This document shows, one piece after another, positions 26,228 through 34,655 of a DNA stretch of 64,000 nt. The notes beneath the pieces are model-generated. The model ran no database searches and was not told where the DNA came from. It saw only the letters and a program-made list of their open reading frames with translations. Origin of the DNA: an uncultured Desulfobacter sp. (GTDB lineage Bacteria > Desulfobacterota > Desulfobacteria > Desulfobacterales > Desulfobacteraceae); NCBI RefSeq assembly GCF_963666145.1, contig NZ_OY762614.1, positions 1,478,501-1,542,500 on the forward strand, written 5' to 3'. The stretch's first letter is position 1. The number at the start of each line of letters is the position of its first letter. The position numbers were made by a program, and so were the translations under genes.

Positions 26228-28015
26228 TTAAACCTTAAATTTTTCGACCATTTGCTTTAAGTTTTCGGCCATGGACGACAGCGCTTTCACATTTGATGAA
26301 ATATTCTGACTTCCCAAAGAGACATCCTTGGACGCATGGTTAACTTCTGCCAGTTCTGTATTCACCTTCATGGCCATTTGACTGCTTTCAGAAACCTTTT
26401 GTCCTATTTCCCCAATAACAAGTGAAACCTGACTGATATTTGAGGTAATTTCATTGGTGGCAGCTTGCTGTTCAACCACAGCACCGGCAACTGTGAGCGT
26501 TATGGCGTTAATATCGGAAACAATTTTTTCCATTCCGGAAACATTTTTTAAGGTTTTTTGAATCGCATGTTGCACACTTTCTATCTGCTGCCTTATTTCA
26601 TTGGTTGCCTTGGCGGTCTGCAAGGATAACTCTTTTATTTCTCCTGCGACAACGGCAAACCCCTTACCGGATTCGCCTGCTCTGGCGGCTTCAATTGTAG
26701 CATTGAGTGCCAAAAGATTGGTTTGATCAGAAATATCAGTAATGGTTGCCGTCACCTCGCCGATATTGCCTGCGATACTTTCCAGCTCTGAAATCTGTTG
26801 TGACGCCAGTTTGGATTGATCGACGCCATCCGTTGATATCGCCCGGGCTATTTCACTGTCCTTTGCGACTTCTGCCAGGGTTGTATTCAATTCTTCCGTG
26901 GCTGAAGCCATGGCCGTAATGTTGGATGTTGCTTCATCCATTGCAGCGGCGATTGCACCCAGATTGCTGCTCATCGTATCCGTGGACATGGAAACGTTAT
27001 GTGTTCTATCTGAGGTTTCAGTAGATGTTCCCGACATCTTGTGTGAAATGTCAGCAAGTTGTTCCGATGCAGAAGTAATCGTCTTCGTATCGATTGAAAC
27101 CTGCTGAATCATCGTGTGCATATTTTCAATGAATGCGTTGAAATTTTTTATCAAAACACCGATTTCATCTTCGTTAACCGATAACAGCCGCTGGGTGAGA
27201 TCTGCATCCCCTTCGGCAATGCCTTTCAATCGGTCGGATACATCCATGATGGGTTTTGCCACTGTAAATTTCACTAAAAAGTAATATCCGATAAAAACTA
27301 AAAATAATCCTATGACGGTTATAAGAAGCGCCTTTAAGGTATTTTGTTTCATTTTCTTATCGGCAGGGGCCAGCGATTGAACGATTTCAAATGCGCCATG
27401 GATTTCACCGGTTCTCCAGTTTTCCATGGTACCTCCGGTTGGATCTTTGCCATTGGGGATGCCCCAGATTTCATTGGACGTGGCCGGGTCGCCATGACAC
27501 ATCAGACAGGTTTCTGATAACTTAATAGGTAAAAAATAGCGCACAGCATTTTTCTTTTTATCGATTACGAAATATTCTGTGAGTCCGTTTTCTTTGATTT
27601 TTTTCAATGCAGGCCCTTCTATCTGATAATCAAGGCCGTAATCCGGTTCATTTTTCGGATTTCTTGGATTAAATTTGGGGACCCGGAATTCATACTCTCC
27701 CGCCGTGGATTGTTTCATTGCCGCCCGCCATGCAGTCACGACCGGGACCATATTCAGCAGTTTATCCATTTGTTGTTTTTCGTAAAAAGAACGGGCCTGC
27801 TCAACGGTCAATATCCCCTGCAGCCATTTTTCATCCATTTCCAGTCGGACAGATTCGGCTGCCATTGTAATACTTCGGGCCTTACTGACAAAGGCCTCTA
27901 TGGTATTTTGCTGAACGATGTAAGAAAAGAAAACCATAAGCCCGATACTTAAAAGTGACACCAAAAAAATACCGATAGCTAAAAACTTTGTTGAAATCTT
28001 AAGTTTCTTAAACAC
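26228..28015 (-). CDS. Methyl-accepting chemotaxis protein with c-type heme (DUF3365/Tll0287-like) sensor
   Basis: A 595-residue chemoreceptor. Helix 1 (FLAIGIFLVSLLSIGLMVFF) precedes a periplasmic domain with CLMCH (Cys170, Cys173, His174), a c-type heme attachment site set in a Tll0287/DUF3365-like context (WGIPNGKDPTGGTMENW). Helix 2 (LITVIGLFLVFIGYYFLV), HAMP (about 265-320) and a long coiled-coil signalling domain with hairpin EAARAGESGKGFAVVAGEI follow. It probably senses redox state, NO or a small gas and signals to CheA. The GTG at 28015 is preferred because GGAGGG lies 8 bp upstream. No CheR-tethering pentapeptide is seen at the C-terminus and no che genes are nearby. Confidence 0.9.
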   Translation of the reverse strand: MFKKLKISTKFLAIGIFLVSLLSIGLMVFFSYIVQQNTIEAFVSKARSITMAAESVRLEMDEKWLQGILTVEQARSFYEKQQMDKLLNMVPVVTAWRAAMKQSTAGEYEFRVPKFNPRNPKNEPDYGLDYQIEGPALKKIKENGLTEYFVIDKKKNAVRYFLPIKLSETCLMCHGDPATSNEIWGIPNGKDPTGGTMENWRTGEIHGAFEIVQSLAPADKKMKQNTLKALLITVIGLFLVFIGYYFLVKFTVAKPIMDVSDRLKGIAEGDADLTQRLLSVNEDEIGVLIKNFNAFIENMHTMIQQVSIDTKTITSASEQLADISHKMSGTSTETSDRTHNVSMSTDTMSSNLGAIAAAMDEATSNITAMASATEELNTTLAEVAKDSEIARAISTDGVDQSKLASQQISELESIAGNIGEVTATITDISDQTNLLALNATIEAARAGESGKGFAVVAGEIKELSLQTAKATNEIRQQIESVQHAIQKTLKNVSGMEKIVSDINAITLTVAGAVVEQQAATNEITSNISQVSLVIGEIGQKVSESSQMAMKVNTELAEVNHASKDVSLGSQNISSNVKALSSMAENLKQMVEKFKV

Positions 28016-28561
28016 GCCCAAACCCTCCAAATCTTTAGATAGATAAAGACCAGCAGCACACACGATTTGTTATCATGTAACCGCCACGAAGATCATTGGC
28101 CTATCGGCATATAGGCGCAGCTCATGACGTACATTGAAAACCCAGCGCAGGTTACAAAAACTTTTTTTAAAAAAGCCAACCCTTTTCAGGGTTATTTTCG
28201 AGATTAAATTCGCGGACCCTTAAAAAAGCGGCTAAAGAAATTGCAACGATAGAGATGTGATCCGACAGAACTATTGTCAATATAATATCCTGACAAAGCC
28301 CCGAAATGCAAATATTTTTTTGGTCGCGCCCTGGCCGTCAAAAACAAAACATATTGATTTTAAAAAATAAACGACGAGTTCCGATGTCCACACCGCCGTG
28401 GTCTGCCGAGGCCGTCTCCAGCAGTTCGATTTGTTGAAGTTCGTCGGCAGCTATTTTGGACAAGGGCCCCAATGCAATGGGCCTGGACGTTTTGGATCGG
28501 GGGAACCTTACTTAATTATTTTGAAGTATGTAAGGATTGCCCCCAAATTTCGCGATTGATC
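28016..28561. other. 545-bp intergenic region with possible coding remnant
   Basis: No complete gene is visible. On the minus strand from about 28505 to 28345 there is an open stretch with protein-like composition (IAADELQQIELLETASADHG) but no credible start; it may be a decayed gene end. The rest is AT rich with no clear hairpin. Confidence 0.35.
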
Positions 28562-30721
28562 TTAGCCCATCTGTGAATCCAGAAATTGATCTACCTGTTT
28601 TTTACGCAGGGCACTGCGTCTGAGATTGACCAGCATCAGTAGGATATGAAGTGCACCCAGCAGAAGAAGAACGCCGAGGGTGCTGACCCTGATCAAGGCT
28701 GAAAAGGCCTGGTCCTGGGTATAGTTATCACTGAGGGTCAAAACCGGGGTGCCGGCTGCATCCGGGGTGTTGTCCAGCACGATGCCGGTAAGCTCAAGCT
28801 CACGGGTGTTTTTAACATCTCCGATATGTTGGTAGAGGGACCAGATGGATACCAGGTCAGCTCGATCGGTGTTGAAATTTAAACGGTCTCTCGTCCGATA
28901 GGAAAGATCCAGGAGTACCCCGCCCGTGACGCTTTTATTTGCCTTTTCCAATTTGGCTTTGGCATCGGAAAATACAATAGATTCAGCAATATCCTGGGAC
29001 TGGTTCGCCATGGAGCCCAGTGTACTCAGATAGACGGCGCCTTGATCCGTGTTCTTTTTATTTTTCTTTGATGCGCCGGCAAGAAGCGCCTCCCAGCTCT
29101 CATAGTGTTTTCCATCCATGCGTACCACGTCGGAGATCAATTGTTTTTCTAAAGCGGCGCACCGGTTCACGGCATCACTGGAGGCGGTAACGGCCGACAG
29201 GCTGCAAAAATCGTCCACCTGCCCGGCCAGTTTTGACCACCCGGCAAGCAAGACAACCCTGTCCTGGGATTCCCAGGGATTTCTGTAGGTTTGATTGTTT
29301 CCCAGCCATGACTGCATCGCAAGACCGAGCAAACGAGACTGGTAATATTGAAACGCCTCTTTATCAAGAAAAGGCTTAATTTTTTCATCCACATCCAGGT
29401 CATCGACTTCAGGGAGGGTCCCGCCCCATTTCAGCAAGCGGGAGTCAGGGGCGGGCAGTTGATTGCCGGATACATTGTCCGGCAGTTGGCAGCGTAGCCG
29501 GGCGTTGATGTGGACCAAGTCTCCTTGCTTGAGCGCGGCTGCCGCATCCGCCCGATCCGCTGTCAGGGTGACCGGCGTGGCACCCTCAATGGCATAACGG
29601 CTGAGTATGAGATCAATGGACGAATTCGGCATCCAGTTGAAGACAATAATCGCACCGATAACGGCGACCAGGGCAAGGGTAAAATGGCGGCCCCAGTAAA
29701 CGGCTGGAAATCGTCTGTATTCCTCTGCCGTGGACAGGAAAGACCCGATGGAAAGGACACGGGTATCCTCAACCCGGATATCCACATCAAGTGCTTTTTC
29801 CGGCAATCTGTCAAGGAATCGGCTCCAATGCCCCGGAATGATGACAGGCAGCTTGGTGCCGAGAAAACGCTGGGGGATGTGCAGGTCTGAATTGCTTGGA
29901 TTGGGAAGGTTTATGGTATTCAGGTACCCCTTGGCACGGTTAACCGGTTTGGGGGAGAGCTGACGATTTGATCCTTTCATGAAAGACAGGATGCTCAAGA
30001 CCGTAAATCCGATGGCTGCGGCACAGGCCCAGGTTACGGCGGTGGTTGTCTCTGCCTGGGATGCATACAGAGCCGCCACAAAGCCTATAATGAGCAGGAA
30101 GGCCGGCAACATGCCCAGCCCCGGGCTGTTACGCTGGGCCATCTCTTCCCGGGTCTCGTCCCGCTGCCCGTAAATATGCACTTTTGTACGTGCGTCCGCT
30201 TCAGTTGCCTGCTCGGTTTCGGCATATTCCCCGACCTCTCCCCGCTTCCACTGAAGCGCCTCATGCTGCTGTTCCTGATCCCGTTGTTCTCCTCCAGCAA
30301 GGTCAAAAACACCATTGAGGGTAACAACAATGGCAAGTTTTTCGGTGAGCACAACTTCGGCGTTATTCTCCTCGGCAACTAAAAACGCGGCCGCATCATA
30401 AGGGAGAACAACTTCTACACCGCCAATGGTGTCGTGCATGGTTCTTCCGTTTTGCGCCTCAATGCCGTGGCGCAAAAATTTTCCGGTCAATACAAAGACA
30501 TCGTCGCCCTGAAGCTTCAGGGGTTTTTTTGAGCCGTTTACAAAGAAAAAGGGTTCAAGGGCGGATCTCTCCCCCGGACTGAGTTTCCGGCTTGGGATCT
30601 GCTTTTTGTTTATTTTTTTAAAATTGCTCTTGTTTGCACTTCTGCGAATAGAATAGCTGATCATGCTGTAAACAGACATGCAAAAAACAATAAGGACCAA
30701 AATTCCGTGTATGGTATCCAT
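28562..30721 (-). CDS. IgaA/UmoB/YrfF-family inner-membrane protein
   Basis: 719 residues. It has the layout of enterobacterial IgaA (about 710 residues): an N-terminal helix (HGILVLIVFCMSVYSMISYS), a cytoplasmic part beginning RKLSPGERSALEPF, paired helices near 205-250, a second cytoplasmic lobe with VIIPGHWSRFL (IgaA has a similar PAHW segment), a helix near 345-365, a long periplasmic part with two cysteine-containing regions (DDFCSL, VNRCAAL) and a C-terminal helix (LGVLLLLGALHILLMLV). In enterics IgaA restrains the Rcs phosphorelay. I see no Rcs genes here, so the role is open. It is a single-gene unit and the neighbours give no hint. Confidence 0.8.
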   Translation of the reverse strand: MDTIHGILVLIVFCMSVYSMISYSIRRSANKSNFKKINKKQIPSRKLSPGERSALEPFFFVNGSKKPLKLQGDDVFVLTGKFLRHGIEAQNGRTMHDTIGGVEVVLPYDAAAFLVAEENNAEVVLTEKLAIVVTLNGVFDLAGGEQRDQEQQHEALQWKRGEVGEYAETEQATEADARTKVHIYGQRDETREEMAQRNSPGLGMLPAFLLIIGFVAALYASQAETTTAVTWACAAAIGFTVLSILSFMKGSNRQLSPKPVNRAKGYLNTINLPNPSNSDLHIPQRFLGTKLPVIIPGHWSRFLDRLPEKALDVDIRVEDTRVLSIGSFLSTAEEYRRFPAVYWGRHFTLALVAVIGAIIVFNWMPNSSIDLILSRYAIEGATPVTLTADRADAAAALKQGDLVHINARLRCQLPDNVSGNQLPAPDSRLLKWGGTLPEVDDLDVDEKIKPFLDKEAFQYYQSRLLGLAMQSWLGNNQTYRNPWESQDRVVLLAGWSKLAGQVDDFCSLSAVTASSDAVNRCAALEKQLISDVVRMDGKHYESWEALLAGASKKNKKNTDQGAVYLSTLGSMANQSQDIAESIVFSDAKAKLEKANKSVTGGVLLDLSYRTRDRLNFNTDRADLVSIWSLYQHIGDVKNTRELELTGIVLDNTPDAAGTPVLTLSDNYTQDQAFSALIRVSTLGVLLLLGALHILLMLVNLRRSALRKKQVDQFLDSQMG

Positions 30722-30991
30722 TTTTATTTACCGTTTATAATTTTCAGGGGTATTTTTAATGCGTATTTGAGAAGTGTGCTGCGTGCTACTACCGAGGTAT
30801 TACGTATAAAAAGGTCGCATAATACGGTAAGATTCATCCATTTGTCAAGAAGAAGATTAAAACGTCGAAAGTTTGAAAATGGTTTCCGGATTTGGTCAAT
30901 ATGTTAACAAGCTTAATACCAAAAGGCACCTGACTGCAACGGATCAAGCACCTTTTTTATCTGGTTTAAACGCTATTAGTGTGCCTTATAA

Positions 30992-31639
30992 CTATTCGGA
31001 TGGGATATACGCTAAATTGACATCCAGTTTGTAGTCCCACGGCAGGCCTTCATTGACCCATCCCCCAATTTTCCTTTGCCCATAAAAAGCGCTGTATTTA
31101 TTTTTGACTTTATCGCCTTCAAATCCACCCAGCATACTGAACAGCTTTTCTTTGGCAAATCCTGCCTTGATCGCTTCATCACAAGCCATACAGCTTCTTT
31201 TCCCGCTGCGACACATAAATATAAGGGTATCTGTTGATGGATTGAACTTGGCTAAAAGTTCCTTTCCAAAATCAGCGTTCATGGTCATCTGGGGAGAAAG
31301 GTGGCCATTTTTTTCTTCTATTTTATTGGTTAAAAATTTTAAAGGGATATTATAAGAACCGGATGGATGGCCTATAAATATATACTCGGCAGGGGTTCTT
31401 GCATCAATGATAAAAGTATGTTCGGGATCATCTAAAACCATCTGATACGATTGGGATGGTGTAACATCAACCCCTTCATGATCTAATTTAGTTTTATAAT
31501 AATAACACTCCGAGCAGCTATAGCCTTCATGCTGATGCTGGACAATTTGGTGGGTTGTATTTTGGGATGTTGCTGTACATCCTGTACAAAACAAAAATAA
31601 CATAACCGAACAAAAAAACAGCTTTAAAAAATTTTTCAT
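30992..31639 (-). CDS. Rhodanese-domain lipoprotein
   Basis: 215 residues. A signal peptide with lipobox (MLFLFCTGC) would anchor it to a membrane. A CSEC pair follows, then one rhodanese domain (TFIIDARTPAEYIFIGHPSG) with active-site loop MCRSGKRS, whose Cys would carry the persulfide. The family transfers sulfane sulfur; an extracytoplasmic form in a sulfur-metabolising anaerobe may handle polysulfide or thiosulfate (inference). AGGGGGAAATC precedes the ATG. A small membrane ORF lies just upstream on the same strand. Confidence 0.9.
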   Translation of the reverse strand: MKNFLKLFFCSVMLFLFCTGCTATSQNTTHQIVQHQHEGYSCSECYYYKTKLDHEGVDVTPSQSYQMVLDDPEHTFIIDARTPAEYIFIGHPSGSYNIPLKFLTNKIEEKNGHLSPQMTMNADFGKELLAKFNPSTDTLIFMCRSGKRSCMACDEAIKAGFAKEKLFSMLGGFEGDKVKNKYSAFYGQRKIGGWVNEGLPWDYKLDVNLAYIPSE

Positions 31640-31860
31640 TGTTTGATTTCCCCCTATGCGCAGTAAATTAAAAAAAAGAAACTTGCCAATACGACAATCA
31701 TTTATTGTTTGAACGAAGGCCCTCCTTTCGTTAAATTTCGACTAATTGCAAAATATAAATTGCAAAATACAAACCAAAACTATTTCCTTCAGATTCAAGA
31801 AAGTTTGAGCCCAAATAAGATTATAGGAAGTGGGCAAAATATCATCACAACCAGCTATAA

Positions 31861-32010
31861 TCATAGAGTTTTAAAAAGGTATCCGCTTAGGAATAGAACA
31901 GCAAAAAAAATAGAAATTACGAAGGGAATAGCACGAAAAATTCGCGACATCGCATCTTCATGGTCGCATTTATGCCTGTATTGACAGACCAAAGCAAAGG
32001 CGCTGGGCAA
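31861..32010 (-). CDS. Possible 49-residue membrane protein
   Basis: A short frame starting TTG with AGGG 7 bp upstream. It is short hydrophilic (YRHKCDHEDA) followed by one strong membrane helix (IPFVISIFFAVLFLSGYLF). It lies 221 bp upstream of the rhodanese lipoprotein gene on the same strand and just downstream of the acyl-CoA synthetase hairpin. Composition is protein-like, but start choice and reality are unproved; an internal ATG would leave 29 residues. Confidence 0.35.
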   Translation of the reverse strand: MPSAFALVCQYRHKCDHEDAMSRIFRAIPFVISIFFAVLFLSGYLFKTL

Positions 32011-32089
32011 ACATGAGCCCTGCGCCTATCTCATGAATCTACGATAGAAAATCTTATATGATCTACGGTTAACCAAAATAGATTAAAAA

Positions 32090-32134
32090 CTTTTGTTGTG
32101 GGCTGAACACTGGCAACGCCCGGTCAGCCCACGG
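32090..32134 (-). repeat. Dispersed hairpin repeat, copy 1 (terminator-like)
   Basis: On the minus strand it reads CCGTGGGCTGACC, loop, GTGTTCAGCCCACAACAAAAG. GTGGGCTGA pairs with TCAGCCCAC. It follows the acyl-CoA synthetase stop by 4 bp and is succeeded by a T-rich stretch, so it can act as its terminator. A near-identical copy in the opposite orientation is at 48814-48860. Confidence 0.75.
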
Positions 32135-32137
32135 ATG

Positions 32138-33748
32138 TTAGTTGACCATACGGTCGTGGCCGGCCCACTCTTTTTCCCGCAGTTTGAACTTTTGCAGTTT
32201 GCCCGTGGCGGTCTTGGGCAAGGGACCGAATTCAATGGACTTGGGTGCTTTGAACCGGGCCATATTTTCCTTGCAGAAGGCGATAATTTCGGCCGGATCG
32301 GGATTGGTACCGGCCCGGGGGACGATAAACGCCTTGGGCACTTCACCCCATTTTTCGTCGGGCACGGAAATTACAGCCACCTCCAGCACATCCGGATGGG
32401 TGTAGAGCACGTTTTCGATTTCAACGGTTGAAATATTCTCTCCCCCTGAAATAATGATGTCTTTTTTTCGGTCCATGATCTGTACATAGTTGTCCGGATG
32501 CATCACTGCCAGATCCCCGGAGTGGAACCAGCCACCCCGGAACGCCTCGGTGCTGGCCTGGGCATCCTTATAATATCCGAGCATGACGTTGTTGCCCCGC
32601 ATGACGATTTCACCCATGGTCGTTCCGTCTCTGGGTACAGGTTCCATGGTATCGGGATCCACCACATCCATGTGCTCGGCCACGATATACGGCACACCCT
32701 GACGGGCCTTGATACCGGCCTTGGCCATGGGCGCAAGATCATCCCATCTATCCTGCCACTGGCACACGGAATGCGGCCCGAACACTTCGGTGAGCCCATA
32801 TGTCTGGGTGATGTTGGCCCCGATACTTTCCATGTTCTGGATTACCATGGGTGCAGGCGGTGCTCCGGCGGTCATGATTTCCAGGCTTGTGGAGAGATTG
32901 ACATCATTTTCCGTGGCATAAACGGACATGCCGATGAGAATGGTGGGTGCGGCACACAGATGGGTAACCCCCACTTCGCCGATGATCTTGTAAATTTCAG
33001 CAGGATCAACTTTTCTTAAGCAGACATGGGTAGCGCCCATTGCGGTGATGCCCCAGGTAAAACACCATCCGTTGCAATGGAACATGGGCAGGGTCCACAG
33101 ATATTTGCTATCCAGATCAATCTTAAACTCCAGCAGCTCGCCCAAGGCGTTGAGATAGGCACCCCGGTGGTGATACATCACGCCCTTGGGGCGGCCCGTG
33201 GTACCGGAGGTATAGTTGATGGCAAGGATTTCCCGCTCATCTTCAATGGCCAGGGCAACCGGATCAGCCGGGCTGTCCGCCAGAAAGCTTTCATATTCAG
33301 GGCCGTCCAGGGGCATGCGATCATCAATGTCACAAATATTGATAAAGCTGGTCACGGCGGTCAGTTCTGATACAACCTCAACCAAAACATTACCGAACTC
33401 ATTGTCCGCCACAACCACTTTGGCATCGGAATGATTGATGATATAGGCCATTTCAGGGGCAGAGAGCCGGATGTTGATGGAAACCAAGGCGGCGCCCAGC
33501 AGGGGCACGGCATAATGGGCTTCGAGCATGGGCGGGGTATTGGGACAGATAAATGCAACCTTGTCACCCCGGCCGACCCCCCGGGCCTTCAGGCCGTTGG
33601 CCAGACGAAATACCCGTTCCTGGAACCCTGCCCAAGTATAGGATTTGTCCCCGTAAATGACTGCAGTTTTTTCCGGATAAACTTTGACACTTCGTTCAAG
33701 AAAATTGGTGGGGCTTAAAATTTCGTAGTTAACGCTTCTTTCCGACAT
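32138..33748 (-). CDS. Acyl-CoA synthetase (AMP-forming, medium/long-chain fatty acid type)
   Basis: 536 residues of the ANL superfamily. The P-loop-like A3 motif is YTSGTTGRPKGV, A5 is QTYGLTEVFGP, A8 is GGWFHSGDLAVMHPDNY followed by DRKKDIIISGGENIS, and the catalytic lysine lies in KTATGKLQKFKLR. It activates a carboxylic acid with ATP to an acyl-adenylate and then forms the CoA thioester. The N-terminal type (LERSVKVYPEKTAVIYGD) resembles the FadD/AlkK-like family. AAGGAGAG lies 9 bp before the ATG. It is a single gene ended by a hairpin. Substrate chain length is not readable. Confidence 0.94.
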   Translation of the reverse strand: MSERSVNYEILSPTNFLERSVKVYPEKTAVIYGDKSYTWAGFQERVFRLANGLKARGVGRGDKVAFICPNTPPMLEAHYAVPLLGAALVSINIRLSAPEMAYIINHSDAKVVVADNEFGNVLVEVVSELTAVTSFINICDIDDRMPLDGPEYESFLADSPADPVALAIEDEREILAINYTSGTTGRPKGVMYHHRGAYLNALGELLEFKIDLDSKYLWTLPMFHCNGWCFTWGITAMGATHVCLRKVDPAEIYKIIGEVGVTHLCAAPTILIGMSVYATENDVNLSTSLEIMTAGAPPAPMVIQNMESIGANITQTYGLTEVFGPHSVCQWQDRWDDLAPMAKAGIKARQGVPYIVAEHMDVVDPDTMEPVPRDGTTMGEIVMRGNNVMLGYYKDAQASTEAFRGGWFHSGDLAVMHPDNYVQIMDRKKDIIISGGENISTVEIENVLYTHPDVLEVAVISVPDEKWGEVPKAFIVPRAGTNPDPAEIIAFCKENMARFKAPKSIEFGPLPKTATGKLQKFKLREKEWAGHDRMVN

Positions 33749-33931
33749 GGCAGGGCTCTCCTTATTAATAAATTTGATAACTGCTTTCCATGCCCCATTA
33801 ACAACGAATCTTGAAATCGTTCAATCGGCAACTGCCTCATATTTTTATGGCCGACAATCTGAACTATGGTAGGTTTTAAACCTACAGAGATATTTTCCGG
33901 CGTGTCGCAATGCACCGGACAGACGCGCGGA

Positions 33932-33949
33932 TAAAGGCTTCAGCCTTTA
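33932..33949. other. 8-bp hairpin overlapping a stop codon
   Basis: TAAAGGCT-TC-AGCCTTTA covers the stop codon of the NarL-type regulator. On the plus strand it is followed by TTTTTT, but no plus-strand gene precedes it. On the minus strand no T tract follows, so terminator function is uncertain. Confidence 0.3.
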
Positions 33950-34612
33950 TTTTTTCATTTCATACACCCAGTGAACGGCCGCCTTGACAAGCTCCGTGTA
34001 ATGTTTGAGCTGAAGCTTTTCCTTGATATTTTCCCGGTGGGTGCCCACGGTTTTCATGCTCAACTTCAGCCGTGCCGCAATTTCCTTAGAGTCCAGGCCC
34101 TCACCCATGAGCCGAAACACCTCAATCTCTCTATTGGTAAGGGTATCCAGACTGAACCCCACGGCAGACGGCTTTTTTGAAATCATGCGGTTGAGCAGCT
34201 TTTCCTTTATCCGATCACTGGCATAGATGTGCCCGGTCAACACCTGGCGCACCGCCTCCACCACCTGGGCAATAGCCCGCTGTTTCATCACATACCCCCT
34301 GGCACCGGCCATCAACGCCCGTTCCGCGTACATGGAATCATCATACATGGACAACACCAGGATGGGCAGATCCGGGAATTTGGCACGCAGCTCGGCCACC
34401 AGGTCAATGCCGTTGCTTTCGGCCAGGGACACATCCACAATCATCAGATCCGGCATATCCTGTTCAATGATCTGACGTGCCTTTTCCGCCGTATTGGGAC
34501 ACGCCACCACCGTCAAATCCGGTTCCCGGTTGATCAGTTCACTCATCCCCAGGCAGAAAATAGGATGGTCATCCACGATGACGATTTGGGATTTTTCACG
34601 CGTCTGAATCAT
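33947..34612 (-). CDS. NarL/FixJ-type response regulator
   Basis: 221 residues. The receiver domain (VDDHPIFCLGM, phospho-Asp in LMIVDVSLAES, lysine in GYVMKQ) is followed by a LuxR-type helix-turn-helix (LTNREIEVFRLMGEGLDSKE and MKTVGTHRENIKEKL). The start at 34612 follows AAGGAGAA; an ATG 24 codons upstream lies before that site and would add unrelated residues. It is 43 bp downstream of a HisKA_3 kinase gene on the same strand, which should be its partner. Targets are unknown. Confidence 0.93.
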   Translation of the reverse strand: MIQTREKSQIVIVDDHPIFCLGMSELINREPDLTVVACPNTAEKARQIIEQDMPDLMIVDVSLAESNGIDLVAELRAKFPDLPILVLSMYDDSMYAERALMAGARGYVMKQRAIAQVVEAVRQVLTGHIYASDRIKEKLLNRMISKKPSAVGFSLDTLTNREIEVFRLMGEGLDSKEIAARLKLSMKTVGTHRENIKEKLQLKHYTELVKAAVHWVYEMKK

Positions 34613-34655
34613 GCCGGGCGTTCTCCTTTTTATCAATTCTTCTATTGCTGTTTGG

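Noticed and set aside
31709..31984. 91-codon frame on the plus strand upstream of the rhodanese gene
   Set aside because: AT-rich, no ribosome site, no recognisable segments, and it overlaps the more protein-like 49-codon frame on the other strand.
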